Shown: positions 16,655-26,931, counted from the stretch's first letter. The stretch: DNA of 64,000 nt from Enterococcus mundtii (GCF_013394305.1 NZ_AP019810.1:620001-684000), one strand, 5' to 3'. Notes: generated by a model from the letters alone, not told the origin. A program made the numbers and translations.

Positions 16655-18103
16655 TTACAAGAGTGGTGAAACAAGTCGAGCCAATCCCTCTTTTAGCTTG
16701 ATCATCCAGCCCCGAGCCTCGTAACGTTCTTTTGTCAAACGCTCAGAAACTTTTGCATCTTCAAAAAATGCCCCTCGCACTTGAGTTGCGAGCCGTTCGT
16801 CATAGATCAGTGTATTGACCTCAAAATCTAAACGGAAAGAACGAACGTCGATGTTTGCTGAACCTACGGAAACGATTCCGCTATCGATGATCATTGTCTT
16901 CGCATGAATAAATCCATTTTCATAAGTTTCGATGACAGCACCATATTCGATCAATTCAGCAGCAAAAGAATACGTTGCCCAATACACTAATGGGTGATCT
17001 GGTTTATTGGGAATCTGCAAATGGACCTTCACACCGGATAGCAATGCCAATTTCAACGCTTCATGGATTGATTCATCTGGAATATAATAAGGCGTTTGGA
17101 TCAAAATCTCCCGCTTGGCCAGTGAGATCATTTTAAGGTACGTCATTTTGATTTGTTCATGTTCTGAGTCTGGTCCACTCGTCACGACCTGTAAGGCAAT
17201 CTCACCGGTTGATGCAATACTTGGGAAAAAGCGCGCCGCATAATGCACTTCTTTTGTATGTTGAGAATTCCAATCCATCAAAAAGCGATTTTGTAGCGCA
17301 TAGACTCCTTCACCATAGATACGCAAATGATTATCTCGCCAATAACCAAATTTTTGTACGAGACCTAAATACTCATTTCCCACATTGAATCCACCTGTAT
17401 AACCAATTTTCCCATCGATTACTACGATCTTTCGATGATTACGATAATTGATTCGCGGGTTCAGATAAGGAACAAAAAGCGGAAAAAAGAAAGCAACTTC
17501 TCCACCAGCTTCTTTTAACTCATGGAAAAACTTGGTTGAAACTTCCGTCGATCCCCACGCATCCAGTAAAACTCTTACTTGTACCCCTCTGCGAGCAGCA
17601 GAAGTTAATGCTTGGCAGACCTCGATCCCTAAGCTATCGCTGCGATAAATATAATATTGTAGATGGATGTGGTCAGTTGCCTGTTCAATATCCTCGATCA
17701 ACCGGTCAAATTTTTCTCTGCCATCGGTGAACAGCGTCACATCATTGCTTGTGGTATACAGTGTGCTTTCTCCAACAGTTAACATATAAATCAACTGTTT
17801 GACATCCACTTGTCCAGTCGGAGGATGTGGGTATAATCCCCGCATCAATGCCTGTCGATCCTCTTCGATCTCTAAGTTCTTACCGATCTTTCCTTGAATC
17901 TTCAAATCAAATATCTTATCTTTTGAAATCCCACGTCCAAAGAAAATGTAAAGGAAAAAACCTAGTATCGGGATAAAAGTCAATACAAGTAACCATGCCC
18001 AAGTTTGAGCAGTTTCTTTTCTTTCGGTAAAAACGATCACTAAAGATAATAATGTGTTCGTAAGCAGTAAGATCGTCGAAAAATTGTCAAAAATAATATC
18101 CAT
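16655..18103 (-). CDS. cls: Cardiolipin synthase
   Basis: This membrane enzyme condenses two phosphatidylglycerols into cardiolipin. The ATG at 18103 (482 residues) is chosen for GAGGTGAG upstream and for the usual start with two hydrophobic helices (about residues 8-26 and 36-56). Two phospholipase-D HKD motifs are intact: NHRKIVVIDGKIGYTGGFN (His223, Lys225, Asp230) and FIHAKTMIIDSGIVSVGSANID. In enterococci, substitutions around the first HKD motif and linker accompany daptomycin resistance; I see an ordinary HKD1 here but cannot compare it with a reference. The gene stands alone between pstS and ftsX. Confidence 0.95.
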   Translation of the reverse strand: MDIIFDNFSTILLLTNTLLSLVIVFTERKETAQTWAWLLVLTFIPILGFFLYIFFGRGISKDKIFDLKIQGKIGKNLEIEEDRQALMRGLYPHPPTGQVDVKQLIYMLTVGESTLYTTSNDVTLFTDGREKFDRLIEDIEQATDHIHLQYYIYRSDSLGIEVCQALTSAARRGVQVRVLLDAWGSTEVSTKFFHELKEAGGEVAFFFPLFVPYLNPRINYRNHRKIVVIDGKIGYTGGFNVGNEYLGLVQKFGYWRDNHLRIYGEGVYALQNRFLMDWNSQHTKEVHYAARFFPSIASTGEIALQVVTSGPDSEHEQIKMTYLKMISLAKREILIQTPYYIPDESIHEALKLALLSGVKVHLQIPNKPDHPLVYWATYSFAAELIEYGAVIETYENGFIHAKTMIIDSGIVSVGSANIDVRSFRLDFEVNTLIYDERLATQVRGAFFEDAKVSERLTKERYEARGWMIKLKEGLARLVSPLL

Positions 18104-18284
18104 TGCCTCACCTCTTATCCGGCTATCCTCCTTAGGATAGCGAAGTTGTTTTTTAAAGTAAAGAAAAACCACTGATTTGTCTACCAGAAAAACCGACTTC
18201 CTTAGAATACTATAGATAGACAGGAAAGAGTAAGTTTATTTTTCTATAAAATAGATTTTTCGAGAATGAAAATTTTTACAAAAA

Positions 18285-18314
18285 AAAACCAGCAGGATCG
18301 CTCCCACTGGTCTG
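18285..18314 (-). terminator. Terminator of ftsEX
   Basis: ACCAGCAGGA (18288-18297) pairs with TCCCACTGGT (18302-18311), followed on the minus strand by a run of T residues, just past the ftsX stop. Confidence 0.8.
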
Positions 18315-18328
18315 CTTCATATCTTTGA

Positions 18329-19222
18329 CTAAAATTTCAAGAATCTTCTCATTGAAATAATCGAACCTAATGAACCAATAATGACACCAATACCGGCCAT
18401 CAATGCGTCGATTTTCCAAACGATATCCTGTGGCTGTATCAATGAGTAATTTGAACGCAACAAGGTTGGGTTGAGCAATTTGTAGATTTCCTGATACCCA
18501 AATGTGAAAATCAATACAGGAATAATGGCTCCAATCAAGCCGATCCAACCTCCTTCAAGGAAGAAAGGCCAACGGATATAGCCATTCTTGGCACCAACTA
18601 AACGCATGATCTGGATCTCTCTTTGACGTGAAATGATCGTGATACGAATCGTATTTGAGATCAAGAACATCGCGACAAATAATAGCAAGGCAGCTGCTGC
18701 TAATCCCCATGTACGTACTGCCGCAGCAATATCAAAGATTCGGTCAGACGAAGTGCCACCATAATCCGAACGGAAAACATTTTTCAACTTCGCGGCTTCT
18801 TCAGAAACTTCTTTAGTATAAGAAGGTTGTGTCGTTGTTACAACGTATACATCGTATAACGGATTGCCGTCTCCCTCAAACAAACTCCAAGAATCACCCA
18901 TTTGATCCTGGATTTTCTTTAATTCTTGGTCTTTACTTGAAAATTCAACTTTGTTGACGTGTTCAAGTTCATTCAATTCTTTTTCGAGTGTTTTCATATC
19001 TTTCTCATTCGTCCCGATATCAACGAACACAGAAACATCTACGTTACCTTCGATGTCTTCGGCTAATTTAGTCGCATTCATGATGATTGCCATAAATACA
19101 CCAACCAAAGTCAGTGTGATCGTCACCGCACTGATTGATGCGATGGTCATCCAACCGTTTCGTTTTAAACTTTTGATACTTTCTAATAAATGACGGAAAA
19201 AGGTTCTAATCATCGTATCCAT
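18329..19222 (-). CDS. ftsX: Cell division protein FtsX
   Basis: FtsX is the membrane partner of FtsE; together they activate peptidoglycan hydrolases such as PcsB/CwlO at the septum or side wall. The ATG at 19222 (297 residues, MDTMIRTFFRHLLES) has GGAAGG 5 bases upstream; the internal ATG at 19213 is an alternative. Helix 1 (TIASISAVTITLTLVGVFMAI) is followed by a large extracellular loop of about 120 residues, then three C-terminal helices with REIQIMRLVGAKNGYIRWPFFLEGG. The start lies within the end of ftsE, so translation is coupled. Confidence 0.95.
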   Translation of the reverse strand: MDTMIRTFFRHLLESIKSLKRNGWMTIASISAVTITLTLVGVFMAIIMNATKLAEDIEGNVDVSVFVDIGTNEKDMKTLEKELNELEHVNKVEFSSKDQELKKIQDQMGDSWSLFEGDGNPLYDVYVVTTTQPSYTKEVSEEAAKLKNVFRSDYGGTSSDRIFDIAAAVRTWGLAAAALLLFVAMFLISNTIRITIISRQREIQIMRLVGAKNGYIRWPFFLEGGWIGLIGAIIPVLIFTFGYQEIYKLLNPTLLRSNYSLIQPQDIVWKIDALMAGIGVIIGSLGSIISMRRFLKF

Positions 19223-19892
19223 ATTCCCCTTCCGCTTGGTCACGAATAATCCGGCCATTTTCAATGGCGATTACGCGGTGACGAATTGTATTAACGATCG
19301 TACTGTTATGTGTAGCCATAACAACAGTCGTTCCTTGCGCATTGATCCGATCCAATAACTTCATGATTTCCCATGAGTTTTCCGGGTCTAAGTTTCCTGT
19401 CGGTTCATCTGCAATCAATACTTTTGGTGTATTCACGATTGCTCGAGCAATCGAAACACGCTGTTGTTCCCCACCTGATAATTCACTTGGGAAAACACGT
19501 ACTTTATGTTTCAAGCCGACTAAGTCTAAAACTTCCATGACACGTTTTTTTATGTCACGAGGTTTTCTACCGATGACTTGCATCGCATATGCGACATTTT
19601 CATATACTGTTTTTCGAGGCAACAATTTATAGTCTTGGAAAACTACTCCGATTTCTCTACGTAAATAAGGTACTTCACGATCTTTGATATTTATCAGATC
19701 ATGGCCAGCAACGTTCAATGTTCCTTTCGTTGCTTTTTCTTCTCGGTACATCAATTTGATGAATGTAGATTTACCAGCACCAGATGGTCCTACTACATAA
19801 ACAAACTCTCCTTGGTCAATGACGATCGAGAGATTTCGGATAGCTGTGGTACCATTTGAGTACTTCTTCATTACATCCTTCATTTCAATCAT
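19206..19892 (-). CDS. ftsE: Cell division ATPase FtsE
   Basis: This 228-residue ABC ATPase energises FtsX. The motifs are GPSGAGKST (Walker A), VFQDYKLLPRKTVYENV (Q-loop), LSGGEQQRV (signature), VLIADEPTGNLDP (Walker B) and ATHN (switch). It overlaps ftsX by 17 bases and is preceded by prfB, the standard prfB-ftsE-ftsX order of Firmicutes, with a 110-base gap. Confidence 0.97.
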   Translation of the reverse strand: MIEMKDVMKKYSNGTTAIRNLSIVIDQGEFVYVVGPSGAGKSTFIKLMYREEKATKGTLNVAGHDLINIKDREVPYLRREIGVVFQDYKLLPRKTVYENVAYAMQVIGRKPRDIKKRVMEVLDLVGLKHKVRVFPSELSGGEQQRVSIARAIVNTPKVLIADEPTGNLDPENSWEIMKLLDRINAQGTTVVMATHNSTIVNTIRHRVIAIENGRIIRDQAEGEYGYDD

Positions 19893-20002
19893 GGCGTTCT
19901 CTCCATATCTTTTCAGTCTTTAGTCATTATAGCATGGGAATGTTTCAGCTTGCTTTCGAAATCTTACAATTTTATTTCAATTTACTACTAATCGTAAGCA
20001 TA

Positions 20003-21101
20003 CTATATATGCATTTTTAAATAGCCATCGATGAATGGGTCTAACTCGCCATCCATCACCGCTTGGACATTTCCAGTTTCCACATTGGTCCGATGATCTT
20101 TGACCATCGAATACGGATGGAAAACATAAGAACGGATCTGTGAGCCCCAGCCGATTTCCATTTGTTCCCCACGTAATGCAGCTGCTTCTTGTTCTTTCTT
20201 TTCAACTTCCAATTGATAAAGTTTCGCTTTCAGCATCCCCATCGCTTGTTCACGGTTTTTTAATTGTGAGCGTTGTGCCTGACTGGCAACGACCGTTCCT
20301 GTTGGCAAATGTGTGATCCGTACAGCAGATTCTGTTTTGTTGATATGCTGTCCACCCGCTCCACTTGCTCGGTAAGTGTCGATCTTCAAATCATCAGGAT
20401 TGACCTCGATGTCGATCATGTCATCTAATTCTGGCATGACATCGACCGAACAAAATGACGTATGTCGGCGTTTCGCCGAATCAAATGGCGAGATCCGAAC
20501 AAGACGGTGAACGCCTTTTTCTGATTTCAGATAACCATAAGCATTATGCCCTTTGATCAATAATGTCACACTTTTGATTCCAGCTTCATCACCAGCCTGG
20601 TAATCTAACATTTCCACTTGGTAGTTGTGTTGCTCTGACCAACGGGTGTACATTCGTAACAACATACTTCCCCAGTCTTGAGATTCTGTTCCCCCAGCAC
20701 CTGGATGCAGCTCGACGATGGCGTTATTGCGGTCATAAGGTCCGTCTAGTAACATGGCTAATTCGTAAGTCGTCATTTTTTCAGCTAACGCACTGATTCG
20801 CTCTTGTGCTTCTTCTTGCATTTGTGCATCTGGCTCTTCTTGTAACATTTCCACCATCAATTCTAGTTCTTCTAGCTCTTGTGCGAGTTCATTGAACTGA
20901 TCATAGGTTTCTTTGTTTGCATTATTTTCATTGATCACTTTTTGTGCAGCTTCACTATCATCCCAAAAACCTGGTTCAGCCATTTTTGCTTCTGCTTCAG
21001 CAATATCTTCTTCCAGCTGATCTAAGTCAAAGAGACCCCCTAAAACTTGTGACTTTCTCTTGCATTTCGGTTAGGAGGTTTCGAATTTCAGAAATTTCCA
21101 T
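20003..21101 (-). CDS. prfB: Peptide chain release factor 2 with programmed +1 frameshift
   Basis: RF2 recognises UGA and UAA stop codons and triggers peptide release. The gene is in two frames: 24 codons from the ATG at 21101 to the CTT at 21032-21030, then an in-frame TGA (21029-21027). Shifting +1 past the T at 21029 continues with GAC at 21028 into the long frame, giving a 365-residue protein. The shift site has the classic layout, with a Shine-Dalgarno-like AGGGGG just before TCT CTT TGA C. The UGA-specificity tripeptide SPF (about 204-206) and the catalytic GGQ (about 249-251) are present. RF2 thereby autoregulates its own synthesis. AAGGAAA precedes the ATG. Confidence 0.95.
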
Positions 21102-21247
21102 TTCGATTTCCTTCTTTCTGTCTAATCTTCATTGTTTAGTCTACCAGAATCTTGAACGAACAGAAAGAATAAGATGCGACAAGCTTGCCACTTTCCCTTT
21201 TTCATTCCGTTCTTAATGGTAGTGTGTCCCAAAAGTAACCTCTTCGG

Positions 21248-21305
21248 AAATAAGGTGGAATCCACAAAAATTCAACGAACGATTTTTGCGGATTCCACCT
21301 TATTT
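21248..21305. repeat. Long perfect hairpin between secA and prfB
   Basis: AAATAAGGTGGAATCC (21248-21263) is matched perfectly by GGATTCCACCTTATTT (21290-21305), with a further inner CAAAAAT/ATTTTTG pairing. There is no T run at either end, so it is not an obvious terminator. The flank contains GTGTCCCAAAAGT, which may be a remnant of a mobile element. The remaining sequence of this 380-base gap shows no gene. Confidence 0.6.
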
Positions 21306-21389
21306 CTTGAGGCTCAGTACTGCTTGACCTCAGGGAAGTCATAAAACAAAAAATAGTGCTTTAAGATTCCCTATCTATTTTAGTTTGTG

Positions 21390-21428
21390 AAAAGGAACGA
21401 TCACTCTCATATGAGGGGAGTTCCTTTT
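21390..21428 (-). terminator. Terminator downstream of secA
   Basis: AAAAGGAAC (21390-21398) pairs with GTTCCTTTT (21420-21428), with an inner TCATATGA. It lies about 55 bases beyond the secA stop. Confidence 0.6.
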
Positions 21429-21483
21429 CTGAATTGATCAAATCTTATTGTTCAGTATGAACGATTTCTTTCAATAGGAAAGA

Positions 21484-24018
21484 TTACATTTCATTCTTGC
21501 CGTGACAATTTTTGAATTTTTTACCACTGCCACATGGACAAGGGTCATTACGACCAACTTTATTGACACTGACAGGCTGTGATTTCACATTCAATCGACT
21601 GTTTTCTTTCGCGCCGCCTTCTGTTGGTTGAACAGGCTGTCCTTGAGACACTTGTTCACGTTGGACGTTTTGACGGATCTCTGCTTTCATAAAGATACGT
21701 GTTACTTCGTATTCGATTGCACCAATCATGTCTTCAAACATTTTGTAGCCTTCTGTTTGATATTCGACAAGTGGATTGTTTTGTCCGTAAGCACGTAGTC
21801 CGATTGATTGACGTAATTGATCCATTGCATCGATGTGGTCTGTCCATTTTGAATCGACAACACGTAAGATCACGACTTTTTCAAACTCAAGTAATTGCTC
21901 AGGTCCATTTAGTTGTGAAGCTTTCGTATTAAAGATTTCTTGTGCTTTTTCATTTAAGAATTCTTTGATTTGTTGCGGTGTCTTGCCTTCTAGATCAGCC
22001 AATGAAATACTGTCTTCATGAACAAGTGTACTACCAGCAAAGTCAACGATCCCTTCAAGGTTCCAGTTTTCCTTTTCAAGTTGAGTATGTGCATCTACTA
22101 CTCGACTGATCGTTCGTTTGACCATATTCATCAATGGTTCAGATAGACTTGTTTCTTCCATGATGACGTCTTGACGTTGTTTATAGATGACTTCACGTTG
22201 TTCACGCATCACGTCATCGTATTGAAGAACGTTTTTACGTGTGTCGTAGTTGTTTCCTTCTACACGTTTTTGCGCAGATTCAACTTGTTTCGACAACATC
22301 TTACTTTGGATCACTGCATCTTCTTCACCGATCTTCATGCGTTCCAAGAAAGCTTTGATTCGTTCTGAACCGAATCGTTTCATCAAGTCATCTTCAAGAG
22401 ACAAGTAGAATTGTGACATCCCTGGATCTCCTTGACGACCGGCACGTCCACGTAACTGGTTATCGATACGTCTTGATTCGTGACGTTCTGTACCAATAAC
22501 GGCTAATCCACCCAACTCACGAACACCTAGACCTAACTTGATATCCGTACCACGACCAGCCATGTTCGTTGCAATCGTAACTGCTCCTTTTTGACCAGCA
22601 TTCATGATGATCTCGGCTTCTTTAAAGTGGTTTTTGGCATTTAGTACTTCATGAGGTACGCGTTCTCGGTTCAATAAATCAGAAAGCAATTCAGACGTTT
22701 CAACAGCGACAGTACCTACAAGAACAGGTTGTCCTTTACGGTAACGATCTTTGATATCTTGAACGACTGCATTGAACTTGCTTGTCAATGTCGGATATAA
22801 CAAATCTGGACGATCATCACGAATGACCGGACGATTTGTAGGGATTTGAATGACTTGGATGTTGTAGATTTCTCTAAACTCTTCTTCTTCTGTCTTCGCT
22901 GTCCCTGTCATACCAGATAATTTCTTATACATACGGAAATAGTTTTGGAATGTGATCGATGCCATCGTTTTTGTTTCATCTTCGATCTCCACGCCTTCTT
23001 TGGCTTCAATCGCTTGGTGCAAGCCATCAGAATAACGGCGTCCATCCATGATACGACCAGTAAATTGGTCAACGATCATTACTTTTCCATCTTGGACCAC
23101 ATAGTCGATATCTAAAATCATGATATAGTTTGCGCGTAATGATTGATCGATATGATGCGTTAAAGCAGAATTTTCGATATCATATAAGTTATCTAAACCA
23201 AAAGTTTCTTCGGCTTTTTCAATTCCCGCTTCAGTCAAGCTGATCGTTTTTGATTGAACATCGATTTTATAATCTTCTTCTTCTTTCAATCGTTTGACAA
23301 AGTTATCAGCACGCGTATATAACGCAGTTGACTTTTCTGCTTGTCCAGAAATGATCAATGGCGTTCTTGCTTCATCGATCAAGATCGAATCGACTTCATC
23401 GACGATTGCATAGTTCAATGGACGTTGTACCATTTGATGACGATAAACGACCATGTTGTCTCTCAAATAGTCAAACCCTAGCTCGTTGTTTGTACTATAC
23501 GTAATATCACAATTGTAGGCTTCACGTTTTTCATCTGCTGATTTTGAATTGATATTCAAACCAACTGTCAAACCTAAGAAGTTGTATAACTCACCCATCT
23601 CATTGGAGTCACGGGTAGACAAGTATTCATTGACAGTAACTACGTGAACGCCTTCTCCCGTCAAAGCATTTAAATAAACAGGCATCGTAGCAGTCAAGGT
23701 TTTCCCTTCACCGGTACGCATCTCTGGAATATTTCCATCATGAAGTACGATCCCCCCCATCAACTGCACAGGGTAAGGGTACAATCCTAATACGCGTTTT
23801 GCTGCTTCACGAACGACTGCGAAAGCTTCTGGTAAAAGTTGATCTAATGTTTCCCCTTTTTTATATCTTTCCTTAAATTCGGTTGTCTTTGCTTGTAATT
23901 GTTCATCTGTTAATGCTGCCATATCATCAGCATGAGCTTCGATTTTTTTTACAATACTTTCTAAACGTTTTAGTTCTTTCTTATCATTTTCGATAATCGA
24001 ACGAATAAAATTGGCCAT
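21484..24018 (-). CDS. secA: Preprotein translocase motor ATPase SecA
   Basis: This 844-residue motor drives preproteins through SecYEG. Helicase motifs are present: Walker A MRTGEGKT (about residues 100-107), the DEAD-like [38 protein letters not shown] and [13 protein letters not shown]. The C-terminal zinc-binding tail [14 protein letters not shown] that contacts SecB-like factors or membrane lipids is intact. AAAAGGAG precedes the ATG. The upstream region contains a perfect DnaA-box sequence (24087-24095). It is the housekeeping SecA1, not the accessory SecA2, judging by length and zinc tail. Confidence 0.98.
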   Translation of the reverse strand: MANFIRSIIENDKKELKRLESIVKKIEAHADDMAALTDEQLQAKTTEFKERYKKGETLDQLLPEAFAVVREAAKRVLGLYPYPVQLMGGIVLHDGNIPEMRTGEGKTLTATMPVYLNALTGEGVHVVTVNEYLSTRDSNEMGELYNFLGLTVGLNINSKSADEKREAYNCDITYSTNNELGFDYLRDNMVVYRHQMVQRPLNYAIVDEVDSILIDEARTPLIISGQAEKSTALYTRADNFVKRLKEEEDYKIDVQSKTISLTEAGIEKAEETFGLDNLYDIENSALTHHIDQSLRANYIMILDIDYVVQDGKVMIVDQFTGRIMDGRRYSDGLHQAIEAKEGVEIEDETKTMASITFQNYFRMYKKLSGMTGTAKTEEEEFREIYNIQVIQIPTNRPVIRDDRPDLLYPTLTSKFNAVVQDIKDRYRKGQPVLVGTVAVETSELLSDLLNRERVPHEVLNAKNHFKEAEIIMNAGQKGAVTIATNMAGRGTDIKLGLGVRELGGLAVIGTERHESRRIDNQLRGRAGRQGDPGMSQFYLSLEDDLMKRFGSERIKAFLERMKIGEEDAVIQSKMLSKQVESAQKRVEGNNYDTRKNVLQYDDVMREQREVIYKQRQDVIMEETSLSEPLMNMVKRTISRVVDAHTQLEKENWNLEGIVDFAGSTLVHEDSISLADLEGKTPQQIKEFLNEKAQEIFNTKASQLNGPEQLLEFEKVVILRVVDSKWTDHIDAMDQLRQSIGLRAYGQNNPLVEYQTEGYKMFEDMIGAIEYEVTRIFMKAEIRQNVQREQVSQGQPVQPTEGGAKENSRLNVKSQPVSVNKVGRNDPCPCGSGKKFKNCHGKNEM

Positions 24019-24086
24019 GCGTTGTTTAATCTCCTTTTATATAATATCCAAACTATGTAGACTCTGTTTCTTATTTTATCATTAGT

Positions 24087-24095
24087 TGTGGATAA
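24087..24095 (-). other. Isolated DnaA-box sequence upstream of secA
   Basis: The minus strand reads TTATCCACA, the strict DnaA box consensus, about 70 bases upstream of the secA ATG. A single 9-mer may occur by chance. Confidence 0.3.
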
Positions 24096-24166
24096 ATGAA
24101 ATAACTTAAGACAATTAAAGTGATATCTTCATAATTATTTCATATTCTTTTTTATCTATTCAATCC

Positions 24167-24212
24167 GAAAAAAAAGCTTGCAGTAGTCATTAGAGACCAC
24201 TGCAAGTTTTTC
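24167..24212 (-). terminator. Terminator of hpf
   Basis: CTTGCAGTAGTC (24177-24188) pairs with GACCACTGCAAG (24195-24206), followed by TTTTTTTT on the minus strand. Confidence 0.85.
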
Positions 24213-24235
24213 TCATGTTATTCTTTCGTTATTTA

Positions 24236-24787
24236 TCAATCAGTTTCGATCAATCCATATTTGCCATCTTTACGACGGTAAACAATGCTTGTACCATTCG
24301 TTTCTGCATCTTCAAAGATGAAAAAGTTATGGCCTAACATATTCATTTGTAAAACAGCTTCTTCGCTGTCCATTGGTTTCAATGACAAGCGTTTTGTACG
24401 CACGATATCTAATTCAGACTCATTTTCTTCTTCGTCTTCATTATTGAACATAACCGCCGCATTTGCTGTATTCAAACCAGTTTCACGAGATTTGCGATTG
24501 ATTTTTGTTTTAAATTTGCGGATTTGACGTTCCAATTTATCAACAACCAAATCAATACTTGCATATAGATCTGGTGAAGTTTCTTCGGCACGTAATACGA
24601 GATAAGGTAATGGAATCGTAACTTCCACTTTTGCTGTTTTTTCAGTATAAACTTTTAAATTCACATGCGCCGTAGCATCGGGAGCATCGCTGAAATAACG
24701 TTCTAATTTTCCTACTTTTTTCTCTACGTAGTCACGAATCGCTTCAGTTACTTCGATATTTTCGCCGCGTACATTATATCTAAACAT
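24236..24787 (-). CDS. hpf: Long-form ribosome hibernation promoting factor
   Basis: This protein dimerises 70S ribosomes into inactive 100S particles in stationary phase. The ATG at 24787 (183 residues) is chosen for AAAGGGG 8 bases upstream and the standard start MFRYNVRGENIEVTEAIRDYVEKKVGKL. The N-terminal S30AE domain (1-100) is followed by a variable linker and the C-terminal dimerisation domain VRTKRLSLKPMDSEEAVLQMNMLGHNFFIFEDAET. It is monocistronic, with a strong promoter and terminator. Confidence 0.96.
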   Translation of the reverse strand: MFRYNVRGENIEVTEAIRDYVEKKVGKLERYFSDAPDATAHVNLKVYTEKTAKVEVTIPLPYLVLRAEETSPDLYASIDLVVDKLERQIRKFKTKINRKSRETGLNTANAAVMFNNEDEEENESELDIVRTKRLSLKPMDSEEAVLQMNMLGHNFFIFEDAETNGTSIVYRRKDGKYGLIETD

Positions 24788-24855
24788 AAAAACTACCCCT
24801 TTCATCTACCACAATCAAGAAGGAGAAGGACCACTCTTTCCCTCTTCTTACTTCT

Positions 24856-24884
24856 ATTATATCGAACTCGTAAGCATTTGCAAA
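24856..24884 (-). promoter_or_regulatory. hpf promoter
   Basis: TTTGCA (24884-24879) and TATAAT (24861-24856) with 17-base spacing on the minus strand; the initiation site would give a leader of about 60 bases. Confidence 0.7.
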
Positions 24885-24923
24885 CTAAATCGCTGTCATT
24901 TTACTGCTGTTTCTACAAAAAGC

Positions 24924-25625
24924 TTATCTAGCAAGTGAGAACGTCTGTACTTTATTGGGTGACTGCGCCAATAGGCAGGTCGCTGCATGGAACATCGTCT
25001 GGCCAGTCGTATAAACATCATCGATCAGTAAGATATTTTCCCCTTTGATTTTAAGTGTAGATGGCTGATAAACAAATGGTTGGGACGTAATCAAACGTTG
25101 CTCTCTTGTTTTTTTAGATTGCGGTGTATGGTGTTTTTCTCTGATCAGCAATTCTTGAAAAGGAAGCCCAGCAGCTCTCAATAGTTCACTCACTTGATTA
25201 AATCCCCTTTCGCTGATCCTTTCTGTAGACAATGGGATCGGACAAAAAACAAACGACTTATATTGTTTTCGTAATTCTTGTAACTCTAAGCTGAATGTGT
25301 GTGCCAACAGGATATCCCCCATGAATTTATATTGTTTGAGCCAAGTACGGAACGCGTGATCATAGCGGAAGAACGCACGATGACAAAAACGATAGTCAGG
25401 ATAACGCGTACGCCAATGCAAGCAATCTCGGCAATAGTCAGGTTGATCAATCGCCTGTTTCGTCCATACTTTTTGGCAGCCTTCGCACTGATGGCTACTC
25501 TCCTGTTGTATTCGTTGGAATAAAAATTGACATTCCTGGCAACGTCTCGCTATTTTTTTCAGTCCAAGCAATTCACTAATTGTTATATTTCTACTAAATG
25601 TTTTCTTACAGTATACGCATCTCAT
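24924..25625 (-). CDS. comFC: ComF family protein (late competence, phosphoribosyltransferase-like)
   Basis: This 233-residue protein has N-terminal zinc-finger cysteines (CVYCKK, CQECQFLF, CEGC, YCRDC) and a C-terminal phosphoribosyltransferase-like domain with the PRPP loop LLIDDVYTTGQTM. ComFC works with ComFA in handling incoming single-stranded DNA during transformation. The ATG lies inside the last codons of comFA, overlapping by 20 bases. Both genes are intact, which does not prove that the strain is transformable. Confidence 0.92.
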   Translation of the reverse strand: MRCVYCKKTFSRNITISELLGLKKIARRCQECQFLFQRIQQESSHQCEGCQKVWTKQAIDQPDYCRDCLHWRTRYPDYRFCHRAFFRYDHAFRTWLKQYKFMGDILLAHTFSLELQELRKQYKSFVFCPIPLSTERISERGFNQVSELLRAAGLPFQELLIREKHHTPQSKKTREQRLITSQPFVYQPSTLKIKGENILLIDDVYTTGQTMFHAATCLLAQSPNKVQTFSLAR

Positions 25626-26931
25626 CTCGTTGCTCTTTTCCTTTTTTATTCATTTGTTTGATTTCTTTACACGCCTTTGCGATAGCACGTGTCTTTTCTT
25701 CATAGAAAAAATAGACCTGACTATTGGTGAATCCTCCCTTTCGATCGGCACGTCCAGCAATTTGGACCAGTGATGATTTGCTGAATACCGGATGATCGGC
25801 GCCTAAAACAACGACTGAGATCCGTTCAAAAGTCACCCCGCGCTCTAAGATCATCGTTGTCAAAAACACATCGTAATGTTGCTCTCTCATATTTTGGACT
25901 TTGCTACTACGTGCTTCATCTTTTGATGAGGCGGATGTCATACGACAAGACAATTGTTTTTTTAATTGTTTCTCCAATTGCTCCATTAAAGAGATACTCG
26001 GGCAAAACAATAGCACATGGTTTTCTTTGACTAGCTCTTGGATCAAGCGACACAATCGTTGATTCTTTTTTGGGTGTAAACAGCGATTAGCCCACTGATC
26101 CCAAAAAAGCAGTTTCGGTTCTGGCAATAATCGTTGATGAAAGCGTAAAGCCAACTGATGAACAGTCATAGCTGTTCGGCTTTTTTTCAATAACTGGTCA
26201 TCGGGTGTCGCACTTAAATATATCAGTTGGCCATTTCTTTGTAGCGCGGTTTCCACTGCATAAGCTAACCCTTGATCCCCCACAAATGGAAAAGCATCCA
26301 CTTCATCTACTACTAAAAGAGCAAATGCTCGGTAAAAACGATACAACTGATGCGTCGTACAAATCACTAAAGAACCATAGCGATCAGGTTCGTCTAATTT
26401 CCCATGAAGCAGGCGGATCGTTTCTTCTGGGAAGACCTTGCTAAGTCGTAGGTATAATTCCTGACAAACATCGATCCTTGGTGAGGCGATAGCAACTCTC
26501 CTACCTTTAGCTAAGGTCTTTCGGATACTGGCGTAAAGCATCTCCGTCTTGCCTGAACCGGTAACTGCCCAAACCAAATGCTCACCCGATCGTTCACATA
26601 GATCATCCGAAATTTGCTGTTGTAGTGTTGTTAATTGACCTTCCCAACAGTGATTTATATGACGCTTCTTTCCATTTGGTTGTTCGAATAAGTAGAGCTG
26701 TTGCAGGGTATCGCAACGCCCCAAAAACAGACAGTGGGGACAGTAGTAGGTAGACGCATTGAGCCTTGCAGTTTGCAAAGGGGTCGTTTGACTGCAACGA
26801 TTGCAATAAAGCTGCTTCTTTTTTATTGTGATTGCATCGACCACTACATAGTTCAATTTTTCATAAGAATGTTCATTCCCATATACTTCTTTAGTTAATA
26901 ATCGCCGCCCAAAAAAATCTTCCGCTTGCAT
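25606..26931 (-). CDS. comFA: ComFA, DEAD-box DNA-uptake ATPase
   Basis: This cytoplasmic helicase-like ATPase helps pull transforming DNA across the membrane. The ATG at 26931 (441 residues) has GGGAGAG about 8 bases upstream. The N-terminal zinc ribbon (CNRCSQ...CPHC), Walker A AVTGSGKTE, DEAD-type VVDEVDAFPF, LSATP, and motif VI QIAGRADRKGG are all present. It forms a two-gene operon with comFC. No streptococcal-type ComX box (TACGAATA) was found upstream. Confidence 0.93.
   Translation of the reverse strand: MQAEDFFGRRLLTKEVYGNEHSYEKLNYVVVDAITIKKKQLYCNRCSQTTPLQTARLNASTYYCPHCLFLGRCDTLQQLYLFEQPNGKKRHINHCWEGQLTTLQQQISDDLCERSGEHLVWAVTGSGKTEMLYASIRKTLAKGRRVAIASPRIDVCQELYLRLSKVFPEETIRLLHGKLDEPDRYGSLVICTTHQLYRFYRAFALLVVDEVDAFPFVGDQGLAYAVETALQRNGQLIYLSATPDDQLLKKSRTAMTVHQLALRFHQRLLPEPKLLFWDQWANRCLHPKKNQRLCRLIQELVKENHVLLFCPSISLMEQLEKQLKKQLSCRMTSASSKDEARSSKVQNMREQHYDVFLTTMILERGVTFERISVVVLGADHPVFSKSSLVQIAGRADRKGGFTNSQVYFFYEEKTRAIAKACKEIKQMNKKGKEQRDEMRIL

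Noticed and set aside
18276-18548. Minus-strand 90-codon frame at the end of ftsX
   Set aside because: It overlaps the ftsX coding end in another frame and reads through the ftsEX terminator.
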